Positions 35,619 through 44,500 of a stretch of DNA of 64,000 nucleotides are shown here, one piece after another. Position 1 is the stretch's first letter, and every line of letters begins with the position of its first letter. The notes below the pieces were generated by a model. That model did not search any database. It was not told the origin of the DNA and saw only the letters and a program-made list of their open reading frames with translations. The DNA is taken from the NCBI RefSeq assembly GCF_020662345.1, contig NZ_VMOA01000033.1:1-64000 (forward strand). The letters run 5' to 3'. The translations under genes and the position numbers were made by a program. The DNA is from Methylobacterium sp. W2. GTDB taxonomy: Bacteria; Pseudomonadota; Alphaproteobacteria; Rhizobiales; Beijerinckiaceae.

Positions 35619-36167
35619 ATGAGCCTCCTCGTCACCCTCGCCGCCGACGTCCTCGTCGCCATCCTCCTCGTCGCCAGCATCGTCACCTCGGTGCGCCTGA
35701 GCCGGCGCATCACCCGGATGAAGGCCGACGAGGCGGCCCTGCGCCAGACCATCGGCGATCTCGTGGTGGCGAGCTCCACCGCCGAGCGGGCGATCATCGG
35801 CTTGCGCGCCACCCTCGACGAGTGCGACCGGACGCTGGCCGACCGCCTCGGCACGGCGGAGCGCTACGCCGCCGACCTCTCCGCCCATGTCCAGGCCGGC
35901 GAGACCGTGATCGCCCGTATCTCCGCCATCGTCTCGCACTCGCAGCCCGCGCGGGTGGCCGTGGTGCCGCCCGTCGAGATCCGCCCCTCCGAGATCCGCC
36001 CCTCCGAGATTCGTCCCTCCGAGATCCGCGCCGCCGCTGTCGAGGTCGGGGACGCCCCGAAGGCGGCACCGTCGAGCCCCAACGGTGAGCGCCTCGGCGC
36101 CGCCGCCGCCGCCGCCCTCGCCATGTCCGAGCGTGCGCTTGGCCGCCTGCGGAGCCGCGCCGCATGA
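35619..36167 (+). CDS. DUF6468 membrane protein of the flagellar cluster
   Basis: A 182-residue protein: an N-terminal membrane helix (LLVTLAADVLVAILLVASIV), then a helical region with SRRITRMKADEAALRQTIGDL and a heptad-like stretch to about residue 108. A Pro/Glu/Ile/Arg repeat follows (EIRPS repeated, see separate entry), then an Ala-rich tail. DUF6468 is typically encoded next to fliM and the MotE-like gene in alphaproteobacteria; its role is not known to me. The stop overlaps the next start by 4 bp (ATGA), showing coupling. Confidence 0.8.
   Translation: MSLLVTLAADVLVAILLVASIVTSVRLSRRITRMKADEAALRQTIGDLVVASSTAERAIIGLRATLDECDRTLADRLGTAERYAADLSAHVQAGETVIARISAIVSHSQPARVAVVPPVEIRPSEIRPSEIRPSEIRAAAVEVGDAPKAAPSSPNGERLGAAAAAALAMSERALGRLRSRAA
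35976..36029 (+). repeat. 15-bp tandem repeats inside the DUF6468 gene
   Basis: Three full 15-bp units (GAGATCCGCCCCTCC with two base changes in the third unit) plus a partial fourth unit, coding EIRPS repeats. Because units are whole codons, copy number can change without a frameshift. Confidence 0.9.
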
Positions 36168-37012
36168 CGACGCCCGGCTCCCTCGTCCGCGCCGGGCAGA
36201 CCCGCCTGGGCAAGCTCCGCTCCGGCCGGCCCGGCGCCGCACAGGCGCGCCCCTACAAATTGCGGCTGATCGATGCGGTGACGCTGGCGGCGGCGGGTCT
36301 TCTGGTGCTGAAGCTCGGCGCCATCGCCGTCGACGATCTCGGGCCGAGCCCGGCCTCGGCCGAGGCGCAGCTGCCGGATTTCGCGCGGGTCCTCGCCAAG
36401 GCCCGGACCAATTACGAACTGCCGGACCCGCAGACCACCGGCTCGGTGACACCGAAGGAGCCGGAAAAGCCCGCGGCCGAACCGGAGCCGCCCGCTCCCC
36501 GCCCCCCGCCTCCCCCGGAGCCGATGCCGGCCAGCGAGCGCGCCATCCTCGAAAAGCTCTCCGCCCGGCGCGACGCCCTCAAGCAGCGCGACGAGACCCT
36601 GAGCCTGCGCGAGCAGATGCTCGGAACCGCCGAGCGCAAGCTCGAGGAGGGCGTCAAGGATCTCAAGCGCAACGAGGACAGGCCCGACGGGGCCGCTGCG
36701 CAGCAGGCCGAGGCCGAGAGGACGGGCCTGAAGAACATCGTCACCATGTACGAGACGATGAAGCCGAAGGATGCCGCCCGCGTCTTCGATCGCCTCTCCC
36801 TCGACGTGCTGGTGCCCATCGTCCTGGCGATGAACCCGCGCAAGATGGCCGACGTGCTGGCGCTGATGCAGTCGGAACCGGCCGAGAAGCTCACCGTGGC
36901 GCTCGCCAACCGCGCGCGTGGCCAGACCCCGACGCAGCAGCCCGTCGTCATGGGCCTCGGCCCCAACGAATTGCCGGCCATCGACCAGGGCGGCCAGGAC
37001 AAGCGCCGCTGA
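36164..37012 (+). CDS. MotE-like flagellar protein (MgtE-N-type domain)
   Basis: A 282-residue protein with a basic N-terminus and one membrane helix (about 42-57). A Pro-rich periplasmic linker (PEPPAPRPPPPPEPMP) and a coiled coil (about 125-190) follow. The C-terminal MgtE N-terminal-like domain has YETMKPKDAARVFDRLSLDVLVPIVLAMNPRKMADVLALM. MotE in Sinorhizobium is a chaperone for the stator protein MotC. Position after fliM and DUF6468 supports the flagellar role; the MotE name rests on this architecture. Confidence 0.8.
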   Translation: MTTPGSLVRAGQTRLGKLRSGRPGAAQARPYKLRLIDAVTLAAAGLLVLKLGAIAVDDLGPSPASAEAQLPDFARVLAKARTNYELPDPQTTGSVTPKEPEKPAAEPEPPAPRPPPPPEPMPASERAILEKLSARRDALKQRDETLSLREQMLGTAERKLEEGVKDLKRNEDRPDGAAAQQAEAERTGLKNIVTMYETMKPKDAARVFDRLSLDVLVPIVLAMNPRKMADVLALMQSEPAEKLTVALANRARGQTPTQQPVVMGLGPNELPAIDQGGQDKRR

Positions 37013-37181
37013 CCCGGGCGGTCGAGGGTAAGAGACGGGGCCGGCGGGCGGATGCGGCAATGACGGCCGGGTCGGATTGCCGGTGGGCGATGAATCGCGA
37101 TGCCGGCGGGTCCATTGCGCTCGCGGGCCGGGAGGGCTAGGCGGCAGGTCTGATTTCGTTCGAACGCCGGATGCCCGCTCG

Positions 37182-37856
37182 ATGCGTTGGAGACATGTTT
37201 TGCCCGTGGTCGGCGTGATGGCGTTCGCCGCCACGATCACCGCCTGGAACGGCGCTTCGGCGCAGGAGGCTGCGCCGGAGCAGGACGCACCGGCTGCTTC
37301 CGACGCGCCGGCAAAGCCCAAACCCAAGCCGAAGCCGAAGCCCGCGCCGAAAGCCCCCGCGCCGGCCGCCGCTGCGCCCGTCGCCGCCGCCCCGGCCAAG
37401 GCGGTCTGGCCGGAAGGCGCCAGCGCCCTGAGCGAGAGCTACGGCGATTGGAGCATCAATTGCTCCCGCGAGAACCAGGTCTCGATCTGCTCGGTGGTGC
37501 AGGCCCAGGGGTCGAAGCGCGAGAATCGCCGCGAATTCGCCATCGAGCTGAAGCCGCCGGCGAACGATCGCACCGATGGGCTGATCCTGATGCCGTTCGG
37601 GTTCCAGATCGAGGCGGGGTTGAGCTTCAAGATCGACGAGGCGGTTCTCGGCAAGGGCGCCCCCTACTACACCTGCAGTTCGGAAGGCTGCCTCGTGCCG
37701 GTGAGCCTGCCGACGCTGGCCACCGACACGATGAAGACCGCCAAGAACCTGCTCATCCTAGCCCCGAAGCAGGACGCCACCGAACCGACCACGATCACCG
37801 TGCCGCTCAATGGCTTCGGTGCCGCCCTCGCGAGGGCCAGCGCACTCTCGCACTGA
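37182..37856 (+). CDS. Invasion-associated locus B (IalB) family protein
   Basis: A 224-residue exported protein. Signal peptide (VLPVVGVMAFAATITAWNGASA) is followed by an Ala/Pro/Lys linker with a KPKPKPKPKP repeat. The IalB domain begins at YGDWSINCSRENQVSICSVVQ; it has paired cysteines (NCS/SIC, then YTCSSEGC) and ends FGAALARA. IalB proteins are periplasmic or surface beta-sandwich proteins; in non-pathogens their role is unknown. I chose the ATG at 37182 because it starts the signal peptide. Confidence 0.88.
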   Translation: MRWRHVLPVVGVMAFAATITAWNGASAQEAAPEQDAPAASDAPAKPKPKPKPKPAPKAPAPAAAAPVAAAPAKAVWPEGASALSESYGDWSINCSRENQVSICSVVQAQGSKRENRREFAIELKPPANDRTDGLILMPFGFQIEAGLSFKIDEAVLGKGAPYYTCSSEGCLVPVSLPTLATDTMKTAKNLLILAPKQDATEPTTITVPLNGFGAALARASALSH

Positions 37857-37903
37857 CGGTCAACGATCGGGCGAGGGGACAGACAGGTAGGAACACGCCA
37901 TCC

Positions 37904-38278
37904 ATGAAGCCGATCTTCATTGCCTCGCTCTTGTTCGGAGGCCTGACGCTCCCGCTCGCCGCCCAGCCCGCGCCGGATGCGGCCCCGCCGCCGGACACCA
38001 AGGAGGAGCGGCAGAAGAACACTGCCGCCAAGCTCGCCGGGCTGCTGCAGTTCGTTTCGGCCTCCTGCCCCGAATCGAAGCCGAACTACGAGACGTTCAA
38101 GACGGTGGTGCGGGGCCTCGGCATCGAGCCGGACGCCCTCGCGGGCGGCGAGCTGATCCTGCGGGTCAAGGCCTATGCGAACGTCTACGGCAAGGACGTG
38201 CCGGCCAATTGCGCCAAGGCCGTCGCCAATTTTGGAGAAAGCGGCACGATCATTCCCGGGCTCGTCGTCAAGCCGTGA
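37904..38278 (+). CDS. Small secreted protein, hypothetical
   Basis: 124 residues with a signal peptide (MKPIFIASLLFGGLTLPLAA). The mature domain has two cysteines (SASCPESKPN and PANCAKAVANFGE) that could pair. The body is helical (NYETFKTVVRGLGIEPDALAG). No family recognised. It lies 48 bp after the IalB gene on the same strand, so the two exported proteins may be co-expressed. Confidence 0.65.
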   Translation: MKPIFIASLLFGGLTLPLAAQPAPDAAPPPDTKEERQKNTAAKLAGLLQFVSASCPESKPNYETFKTVVRGLGIEPDALAGGELILRVKAYANVYGKDVPANCAKAVANFGESGTIIPGLVVKP

Positions 38279-38469
38279 GACAGTGGCGGATACTATGCGG
38301 TTGCTTGTCCAAGTCAGCACCCATTCTCAGGGAGCATCGACTGTCGGAAGGACATCGATCGCCCGCGAAAGTTCGAACTTCACTGACGCGACGATAAAAT
38401 TAGCCGGAGATTCATCGATCCGCGGTAGGAGCACGGGCTGCAGAATAGCCCCTGATTGGGATCAGCCCA

Positions 38470-39657
38470 ATGCCGACCATCGACGTAACCCTCAGCGCTG
38501 ATTTCGACGAGCTTGATACCATCACGCTCTTACCGACGTTCCTCTTCAATGATGACCCGGCAGAGGACATTTTAGTCTTCTTCGATCTCGACACGAGCCG
38601 CTACATCGTCGAAGGTAGTGGCGGACGGAGTGCCGCCATCTACTATCTCGGCGCATCCGGGCTCGTCGATGTCACGCCGGAGACGGGGGGGTACTTCTTC
38701 GACTTCTCCGATCGGACCGGGACGGTGACGATACAGGGCGGTGATTTCGCCGACGTCATCACCGGCGGGTCCGGCGTGAACACGCTCACCGGCGGAGGCG
38801 GGAACGACGTCCTCAGCGGAGGCGCGGCCAACGACGTGCTGCATGGCGGGGCCGGGGCCGACACGCTCAACGGAAACGGGGGAAACGACACGGCTTCCTA
38901 TGCGGGATCGTCCTCCGGGGTCACGGTCAATCTCGAGACCGGCGTCAACACCGGGGGAGATGCGGAAGACGATACGCTGACCGGAATCTCGCGGATCATC
39001 GGCAGCGCGCATCAGGACATCCTCACCGGGGATGGCGCAGCCAACACGTTGATCGGCGGCAGCGTCTACGATTCCCTCTTCGGCGGGGGCGGCAACGATC
39101 GCCTCGTCGTTTCGGGGACACCCACGATCGTCGACGGGGGCACCGGCACCGACATCATGATCGTCACCGGTCCGTCCCTCTTCGCGGACCAGACCTTCGA
39201 GAATATCGACAAGGTCTACGTGCGGAACAGCGGATCGGCCGACTTCTCACTCGTCACCAGCGCCCAGACCATCGTGTCGCAAAGCACGGCCGGCAACACC
39301 GCGACCATCATCGGCTCGCAGGCTGGCGACAGGATCTATGGCGGAAGCGGAGCCGACAATCTCGTCGGCGGCGCGGGCAAGGACAAGATGTTCGCCGGCT
39401 CTGGCTCCGACGAATTCACCTACCTGGGCGATCTTCCCGGCGGTTTCGGCCGCGACAACATCTATCGGTTCGACGCGGCCCACGATCGGTTCAACCTGGA
39501 CGGGGTCGTCGACAGCTTCGACGAGGTGAACATCCGCTCGATCAACAAGAACCAGGATACCGAAATCACCTTCGCCACGAGCACCAACCCGGCCGACAAG
39601 ATCATCCTGCACGATGTCCTGTCGTCCACCCTCACGGTGGACAACTTCCTGATCTGA
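38470..39657 (+). CDS. RTX-type calcium-binding repeat protein
   Basis: A 395-residue protein with glycine- and aspartate-rich nonapeptide repeats of the GGxGxDxLxx type in two blocks (about residues 98-145 and 280-320), for example GGGGNDVLSGGAANDVLHGG. It has no N-terminal signal peptide. The C-terminal part (FDAAHDRFNLDGVVDSF to TLTVDNFLI) looks like a type I secretion signal region. It should be exported by an ABC/MFP/OMP system, which is not encoded nearby. Catalytic domain: none visible. Confidence 0.88.
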   Translation: MPTIDVTLSADFDELDTITLLPTFLFNDDPAEDILVFFDLDTSRYIVEGSGGRSAAIYYLGASGLVDVTPETGGYFFDFSDRTGTVTIQGGDFADVITGGSGVNTLTGGGGNDVLSGGAANDVLHGGAGADTLNGNGGNDTASYAGSSSGVTVNLETGVNTGGDAEDDTLTGISRIIGSAHQDILTGDGAANTLIGGSVYDSLFGGGGNDRLVVSGTPTIVDGGTGTDIMIVTGPSLFADQTFENIDKVYVRNSGSADFSLVTSAQTIVSQSTAGNTATIIGSQAGDRIYGGSGADNLVGGAGKDKMFAGSGSDEFTYLGDLPGGFGRDNIYRFDAAHDRFNLDGVVDSFDEVNIRSINKNQDTEITFATSTNPADKIILHDVLSSTLTVDNFLI

Positions 39658-39681
39658 ACAGGATCGGTGAACATGGTCGCC

Positions 39682-39700
39682 GGTTTCGCGTCCCGAAACC
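39682..39700 (+). terminator. Small hairpin after the RTX gene
   Basis: A 7-bp inverted repeat (GGTTTCG with CGAAACC) with a 5-base loop, 24 bases after the RTX stop, lacking a T-run. Confidence 0.35.
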
Positions 39701-39770
39701 TGTGACACGCCAAGCGCAATCGGCCCGTCACCCGATTGCGCAGCATCGGCTCTCCGGCCGTCGGCAGGCG

Positions 39771-39983
39771 TCAGCGCTTCTGCGTCGCGGTGATGGACGC
39801 GTCGGGGCAATTCGGCAGGATCGCCTTGCCGACCGTGTTGTTCGGATCGCAGGCGGGAACGGCGGGGGCACCGCCATTCTCGGCCCGTTCGGTGCGAAGC
39901 GCCTCGAAATTCCATACGCCGACCCAGATCACCGCGAGGATCGCGACCAGACCCAGCAGCACCAGGGGTATCAGGCGGCGCAT
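39771..39983 (-). CDS. 70-residue membrane protein, hypothetical
   Basis: Starts MRRLIPLVLLGLVAILAVIW, a membrane helix or uncleaved signal, then a polar periplasmic tail with two cysteines (PACDPNNTVGKAILPNCPDA) that could form a disulfide. Its start overlaps the stop of the preceding 41-residue gene (TGATG), so translation is probably coupled. No family recognised. Confidence 0.6.
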   Translation of the reverse strand: MRRLIPLVLLGLVAILAVIWVGVWNFEALRTERAENGGAPAVPACDPNNTVGKAILPNCPDASITATQKR

Positions 39984-40108
39984 CAGCGGGGGGCCGTCTG
40001 CTGGACGGGCGCGGTATGGGCCGTGTCGCCGTTGCGGACGAAGGCGTACAGGATCCCGACCGCGAGAATCGCGACGACGGCGATGAGGACGGGGAAGTAA
40101 CGGTGCAT
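39983..40108 (-). CDS. 41-residue membrane protein, hypothetical
   Basis: Reads MHRYFPVLIAVVAILAVGIL, then YAFVRNGDTAHT and the end QQTAPR: one membrane helix and a short polar tail. Its TGA shares bases with the next gene's ATG. The two tiny overlapping membrane genes look like a unit; function unknown. Confidence 0.55.
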   Translation of the reverse strand: MHRYFPVLIAVVAILAVGILYAFVRNGDTAHTAPVQQTAPR

Positions 40109-40173
40109 GGGTCTTCCTGCCTGAAGGTAGCGCTATAACGACGGACACCGTGGAAACGGTTCAGCCCGGCGGA

Positions 40174-40617
40174 TTAGAAAATCGTCACGAGGGCGACGCC
40201 GCCGATCATCAGGAGACCGCCGGCGATCCGCCACAGGGTGGCCGGGTGGCGCTCGAAGCCGACCCAGCCGAAATGGTCGAGCAGGATCGAGGTGATGACG
40301 CCCGCCGTCACCAGCATCCCGAGGAACGGGGCCGCCCCGATCTGGCGGGCCACCATGAGCTGCGTCACAACGATGCCGCCCCCGAGCACGCCGCCGAACC
40401 AGGCCCACCACGGCACGTCCAGGGCCTGGGCGGCGGATGGCAGGGTCAGCTTGCCCGAGACGAGGCCGGCGACGGTGATGCAGGTGGCCGTTCCCGCCGC
40501 GACGACGAGGCCGGCGCTGAGGGATCCGCCGAGGCTCTTGGCCAAAGCTCCGTTCTGTCCCGCCTGCACGGCGTTCGCGATGCCCGCGAGAAGAACGGCG
40601 CCGTACAGATACCACAT
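40174..40617 (-). CDS. DMT-family (YdcZ/DUF606-type) inner-membrane transporter
   Basis: 147 residues and five hydrophobic segments. The start MWYLYGAVLLAGIANAVQAG, then GQNGALAKSLGGSLSAGLVVAAGTA and the middle WWAWFGGVLGGGIVVTQLMVARQIGAA match the YdcZ-like half-size members of the drug/metabolite transporter family. I set the start at the ATG 40617; an upstream in-frame extension adds 15 basic residues. Substrate unknown. Confidence 0.85.
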   Translation of the reverse strand: MWYLYGAVLLAGIANAVQAGQNGALAKSLGGSLSAGLVVAAGTATCITVAGLVSGKLTLPSAAQALDVPWWAWFGGVLGGGIVVTQLMVARQIGAAPFLGMLVTAGVITSILLDHFGWVGFERHPATLWRIAGGLLMIGGVALVTIF

Positions 40618-40879
40618 CGGTTTCCGGCTCCGTCGGTGAGCCTTCTCATCTAGGGCGGCCACGGCCCCAGGTGGTGCGACATCTGCGGCCTGTCCGTGTT
40701 GGGGATGATTTTGCCGGGGTCGGGCGTCTATCCCATACCCTCCGCCCCGAGGGGGATTGTGTGACTTCGCCCCGTCCGGTTCGCGCCGGGCGGGGTCTTT
40801 ACTGTCGCAATCTTGGTTCTCTCGTCAGGGATATTCCGGGTGGTTCTGGCGTTGGCTCACCGGATCGACAGGAGAATTC

Positions 40880-41128
40880 ATGAAGACCTTGGCCCTCACC
40901 TTGTGCGCGCTCGCCGTCTCGTCCCTCGCCCTCGCGCAGATGACGACCTCCGCCGATGCGCGGTCCCGCCATTCCAAGCGCGGTCTTGGAACGCCCAGCC
41001 TGTCGAACAACACCGGCGGCCGTCGCGGTCGTGACAGTTCGGCGGCGGGCGGCAATTCCAGCCAGCCCTCGCGCCGGTCCGGGGCCGGAAGCGCCGGCGG
41101 CGGCAGCGGTGGAACCGGCGGGATGTAG
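40880..41128 (+). CDS. Small secreted Ser/Gly/Arg-rich protein
   Basis: 82 residues: signal peptide MKTLALTLCALAVSSLALAQ, then a low-complexity mature part rich in Ser, Gly and Arg (GGRRGRDSSAAGGNSSQPSR) ending GGSGGTGGM. AGGAGA lies 5 bases before the ATG. The upstream 260 bp has no gene. Function unknown; the mature protein is probably disordered. Confidence 0.65.
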   Translation: MKTLALTLCALAVSSLALAQMTTSADARSRHSKRGLGTPSLSNNTGGRRGRDSSAAGGNSSQPSRRSGAGSAGGGSGGTGGM

Positions 41129-41229
41129 GCCGGAACCACACCCTCGCTCGGCGGCCGTCATCGGACGGGCCGGCCTCCACCTGGCCCGCGACATCGTTGC
41201 CGGGGCGGCTTCGGCGGTGGAAATGTCCG

Positions 41230-41341
41230 TTTCCCGATGTGGTAAATGTGGGATGTCACATGGTAAAGTTGCGGCCTTCCTCCCAAGGAAGATCCTTCTG
41301 AACACTTCCCCGCCCGGCCTGAGCCGGCGCGGGGCTTTTTT
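41230..41341 (+). ncRNA. Candidate small RNA ending at an orphan terminator
   Basis: The 396-bp gap 41129-41524 has no credible gene. It contains a C/U-rich stretch (CTTCCTCCC near 41276) next to a short repeat (AAGGAAG-ATCCTTC) and then a strong terminator hairpin. An anti-Shine-Dalgarno-like CTTCCTCCC close to a terminator is typical of several alphaproteobacterial sRNA families. No promoter was identified, so the 5' end is a guess. Confidence 0.35.
41308..41341 (+). terminator. Rho-independent terminator in the 41.1-41.5 kb gap
   Basis: An 11-bp GC-rich stem with one bulge (CCCCGC-CCGGC paired with GCCGG-C-GCGGGG), a CTGA loop and six T. It lies 180 bp after the nearest upstream gene, too far for an ordinary gene terminator. 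Confidence 0.85.
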
Positions 41342-41524
41342 GTTCGGGCATCGGCGGAAGGCTATCTTTCCGAGCGGGACCCCAGGGGCGAGCAGTTTCG
41401 AGACATCGCGCCAAGCGGGCGTTAGGCGGGCGTTAGCCTCGATCGTGGACAGTCACCGGTGGTGTAGCGTGTTGGGGGAATCCGTTTCGGATCCTCCGCA
41501 CAATCCGGTGTGGCGTGACCTGCG

Positions 41525-44500
41525 ATGGGAATGGGGGCCGAAATCGCGAGACGTCGGCGCCGGCTCATGGCGGGCTTCGTCGCGACCTCGATCCTCGGCG
41601 GGACGCTGGTTACGGCCAGCGAGGCCGAGGCGGCACGCCTCCTCACCGTGAAAGCCAACCAGATCGGGCGCTATGCCCGGATCGCCATGACCTTCGATTC
41701 GGCGGTGCCGGTGAAGGCCCGAATCTCCGGCCTCGTCCTGCTGGTGAATTTCGGCGAGCCCAGCACCTCCGCGCCCGAGAAGATCACAAGCGAGATCCCC
41801 GATTTCGTCACCATGGTCCGGCGGGACCCCGACGGGACCGGCCTGCGCCTTGCCCTGCAGAAGCCGTATCGCCTCAACGTCCAGACGGCGGGCGAACACG
41901 TCTTCGTGGACCTGCTGCCCGAAGACTGGTCCGGGCTCCCCCCTCCGCTGCCGCCTGAGATCGTGGCCGAACTCGTCCGCCGGGCCCAGATCGCGGAAGC
42001 CGCCATGCGCGCGGCGAGGCCCGTCGTCGAGCCGAAGCGCCTGCCCCTCGAACTGTCGCGCCTGCCGACCCTGACCCGCCTCAGCCTCCGACTGGCGCCG
42101 GACACGATCGCGCGGTTCGACGAGGCCGGATTGGCGACGCGGCTGACGATTCCCGGCGCCTGGCGCATCGACGACCTCGCGCCCCGTGGGCGGACGAAGC
42201 CCGCCATCGAGGCTTTGACCGTCGAGAACGACGGTGACGGTGCCCGCCTGCTGGTGACGCCCGCCGCCGGCTACGAGATCCGGACCGGACGCGACGAGGA
42301 CGGCGTGACGCTGGACGTCGTCCGCAGGGCCGCGCCCTCGGATGCCAAGACTTCCGATGTCAAGGCCGCGGCGGCGGAGGCATCGTCCAAACCCGTGACG
42401 GCGCCGGTGAGCGCCGCGCCGCCAAGACCCGCCGGCACCCCCGCGCCCGCTGTCCCGCAGAAGACCATCGTCCTGCGCCCGGCCGGACCCGGCCTCGCCT
42501 TCCCGTTCCAACGCCAGCCGGCGGCGGCCCTGTTCGAGCGGGCCGGCATCGCCACCCTGGTCTTCGAGACGCCCGAGACCATCACCGTCCCGCCTGGAGA
42601 TCCGGTCTTCGAGCTCGCCAGCCAGCCCCGGCGCCAGGGTGCCTTCGTCGCCGTGAGCTTCAAGGTTCCCCGCGAGCGGCTGCTCGATCTCGTCCCCATC
42701 GGCGATGCGGATGCGCCCACCGGCTGGGAGCTCGTCGCCGGAGAGAACCTGTCGGCCAGCGAAACGCTGTCCGCGATCCGCAACCCGGAGGCCAGCGGCC
42801 GCATCGGCATCGGCATCCGCCTGCCCAACCCCGGCGGGGCGACCTGGATCGAGCGGGGCGGCGAGCGGATCGGCGTGGTGACCGGCTACGGCCCGAAGCC
42901 CGCCGGCATCCCCAAGCGGCAAGCCTTCGTGGATTTCGAATTGTTGCCCAGCCGCCAGGGCGTGGCCGTCCTCGCCAAGGCCGACGATCTCCTGGTGCGG
43001 CCGGACATGGACGGCGTCGTGATCGGCCGCGAAGGCGGCATGGCCGTCTCCGGGGTGGCGCGCCCGGCCGAACCGGCCCTCACCGCCGTGAGCGATCTCG
43101 CCATCGAACGCCAGCCCTGGGACGCGGCGCGGAGCGGCAATATCGGCGAGAATCTGCGCGAGCACTTGAACGCGGTGGTCGATGCGGCGCGGCCGGCGCG
43201 CGGGCCGCTGAGGCTGGCCCTGGCGCGGAGCATGCTCGCCAACGGCCTCGGCCTGGAAGCCCTCGGCGTCCTCAAGGTGGCGGCCAGCGAAGATCCGGTG
43301 ATGGCCGGACAACGGGAACTCGCGATCCTCACCGCCGTGGCGAACACCCAGATGGCCCGCTACGCCGATGCGCGGAAGGCCCTCGACACCGAATACCTGC
43401 GGGCCGACCCGGAGGCGCGGCTATGGAAAGGTTATCTCGATGCCAAGGCGGGGCGCTGGCCCATCGCCGATACGGCGTTCCGGGACACGGCCGGGATCAT
43501 CGAGCGCTATCCCGACGACCTGCAGAGCCTGCTTCGCTCGGTTGCGGCGGAGGCCGCCATCGAGACCGGCGACTGGGCCACGGCAAGCCAGCAGATCACC
43601 ACCGCGCTGGCGCGCGCGGCGGACCGCTCGGTCACCGACCGCCTGGCCTTTCTGCGCGCCCGGATCGACGAGGTGACGGGCCAGACGAGCGCGGCGCTCG
43701 ATACCTATCGGCGATTGTCCGACACGGCCGACCGGCCGACCGCCGCCGTGGCGACCCTGCGCGGCACCATCCTCGCCCATGCCCTCGGCAAGATGCCGGT
43801 GGCCGAGGCCATCGAACGGCTGGAAACGCTCCTCCTCACCTGGCATGGCGACGAGATCGAGCAGAGGACGATCGCCGGGCTCTCCAAGCTGAACATGGAA
43901 GCCGGGCGCTGGCGCCAGGCTTTCGCCGCCTCGCGCAAGGCGGATGCGCTGGCGCCCGGATCGGCGATCAGCCGCGAGCTCCATGACAGCGCCCAGGACC
44001 TGTTCGACGACCTGTTCCTCACCGAGAAGGGGGCGCGGATGTCCGGCGTGGAGGCGCTGGCGCTGTATTTCGACTTCAAGGATTTCGCGCCGATCGGCCG
44101 CCGTGGCGACGAGATCGTGCGCCGCCTCGCCGACAAGCTGGTGGAACTCGACCTGCTCGATTCGGCGGGTGAACTGCTCCAGCATCAGATCGATCACCGG
44201 CTGTCCGGTCCGGCCCGCTCCAGCGTCGCCGCGCGACTGGCGACCATCCGGATGATGGACGAGAAGCCGCTCCAGGCGCTCCAGGTCATCGACGCCACCT
44301 ACCTGCCCGAACTGCCGGACGATCTGCGCCGCGCCCGCGCCCTCATCCGGGCACGCGCCCTGTCCGACCTGTCGCGCACCGATCTCGCCCTGGAGACCAT
44401 CGAGGCGGAGACCGGCGCCGACGCGGAACGGCTGCGCGCGGACATTCTCTGGAGCGGCCGCCGCTGGCGCGAGGCGGGGGAGGCGCACGAGGCCATGGTC

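Noticed and set aside
38281..38469. Possible gene between the small secreted protein and the RTX gene
   Set aside because: Only short frames without starts or signals; treated as promoter region.
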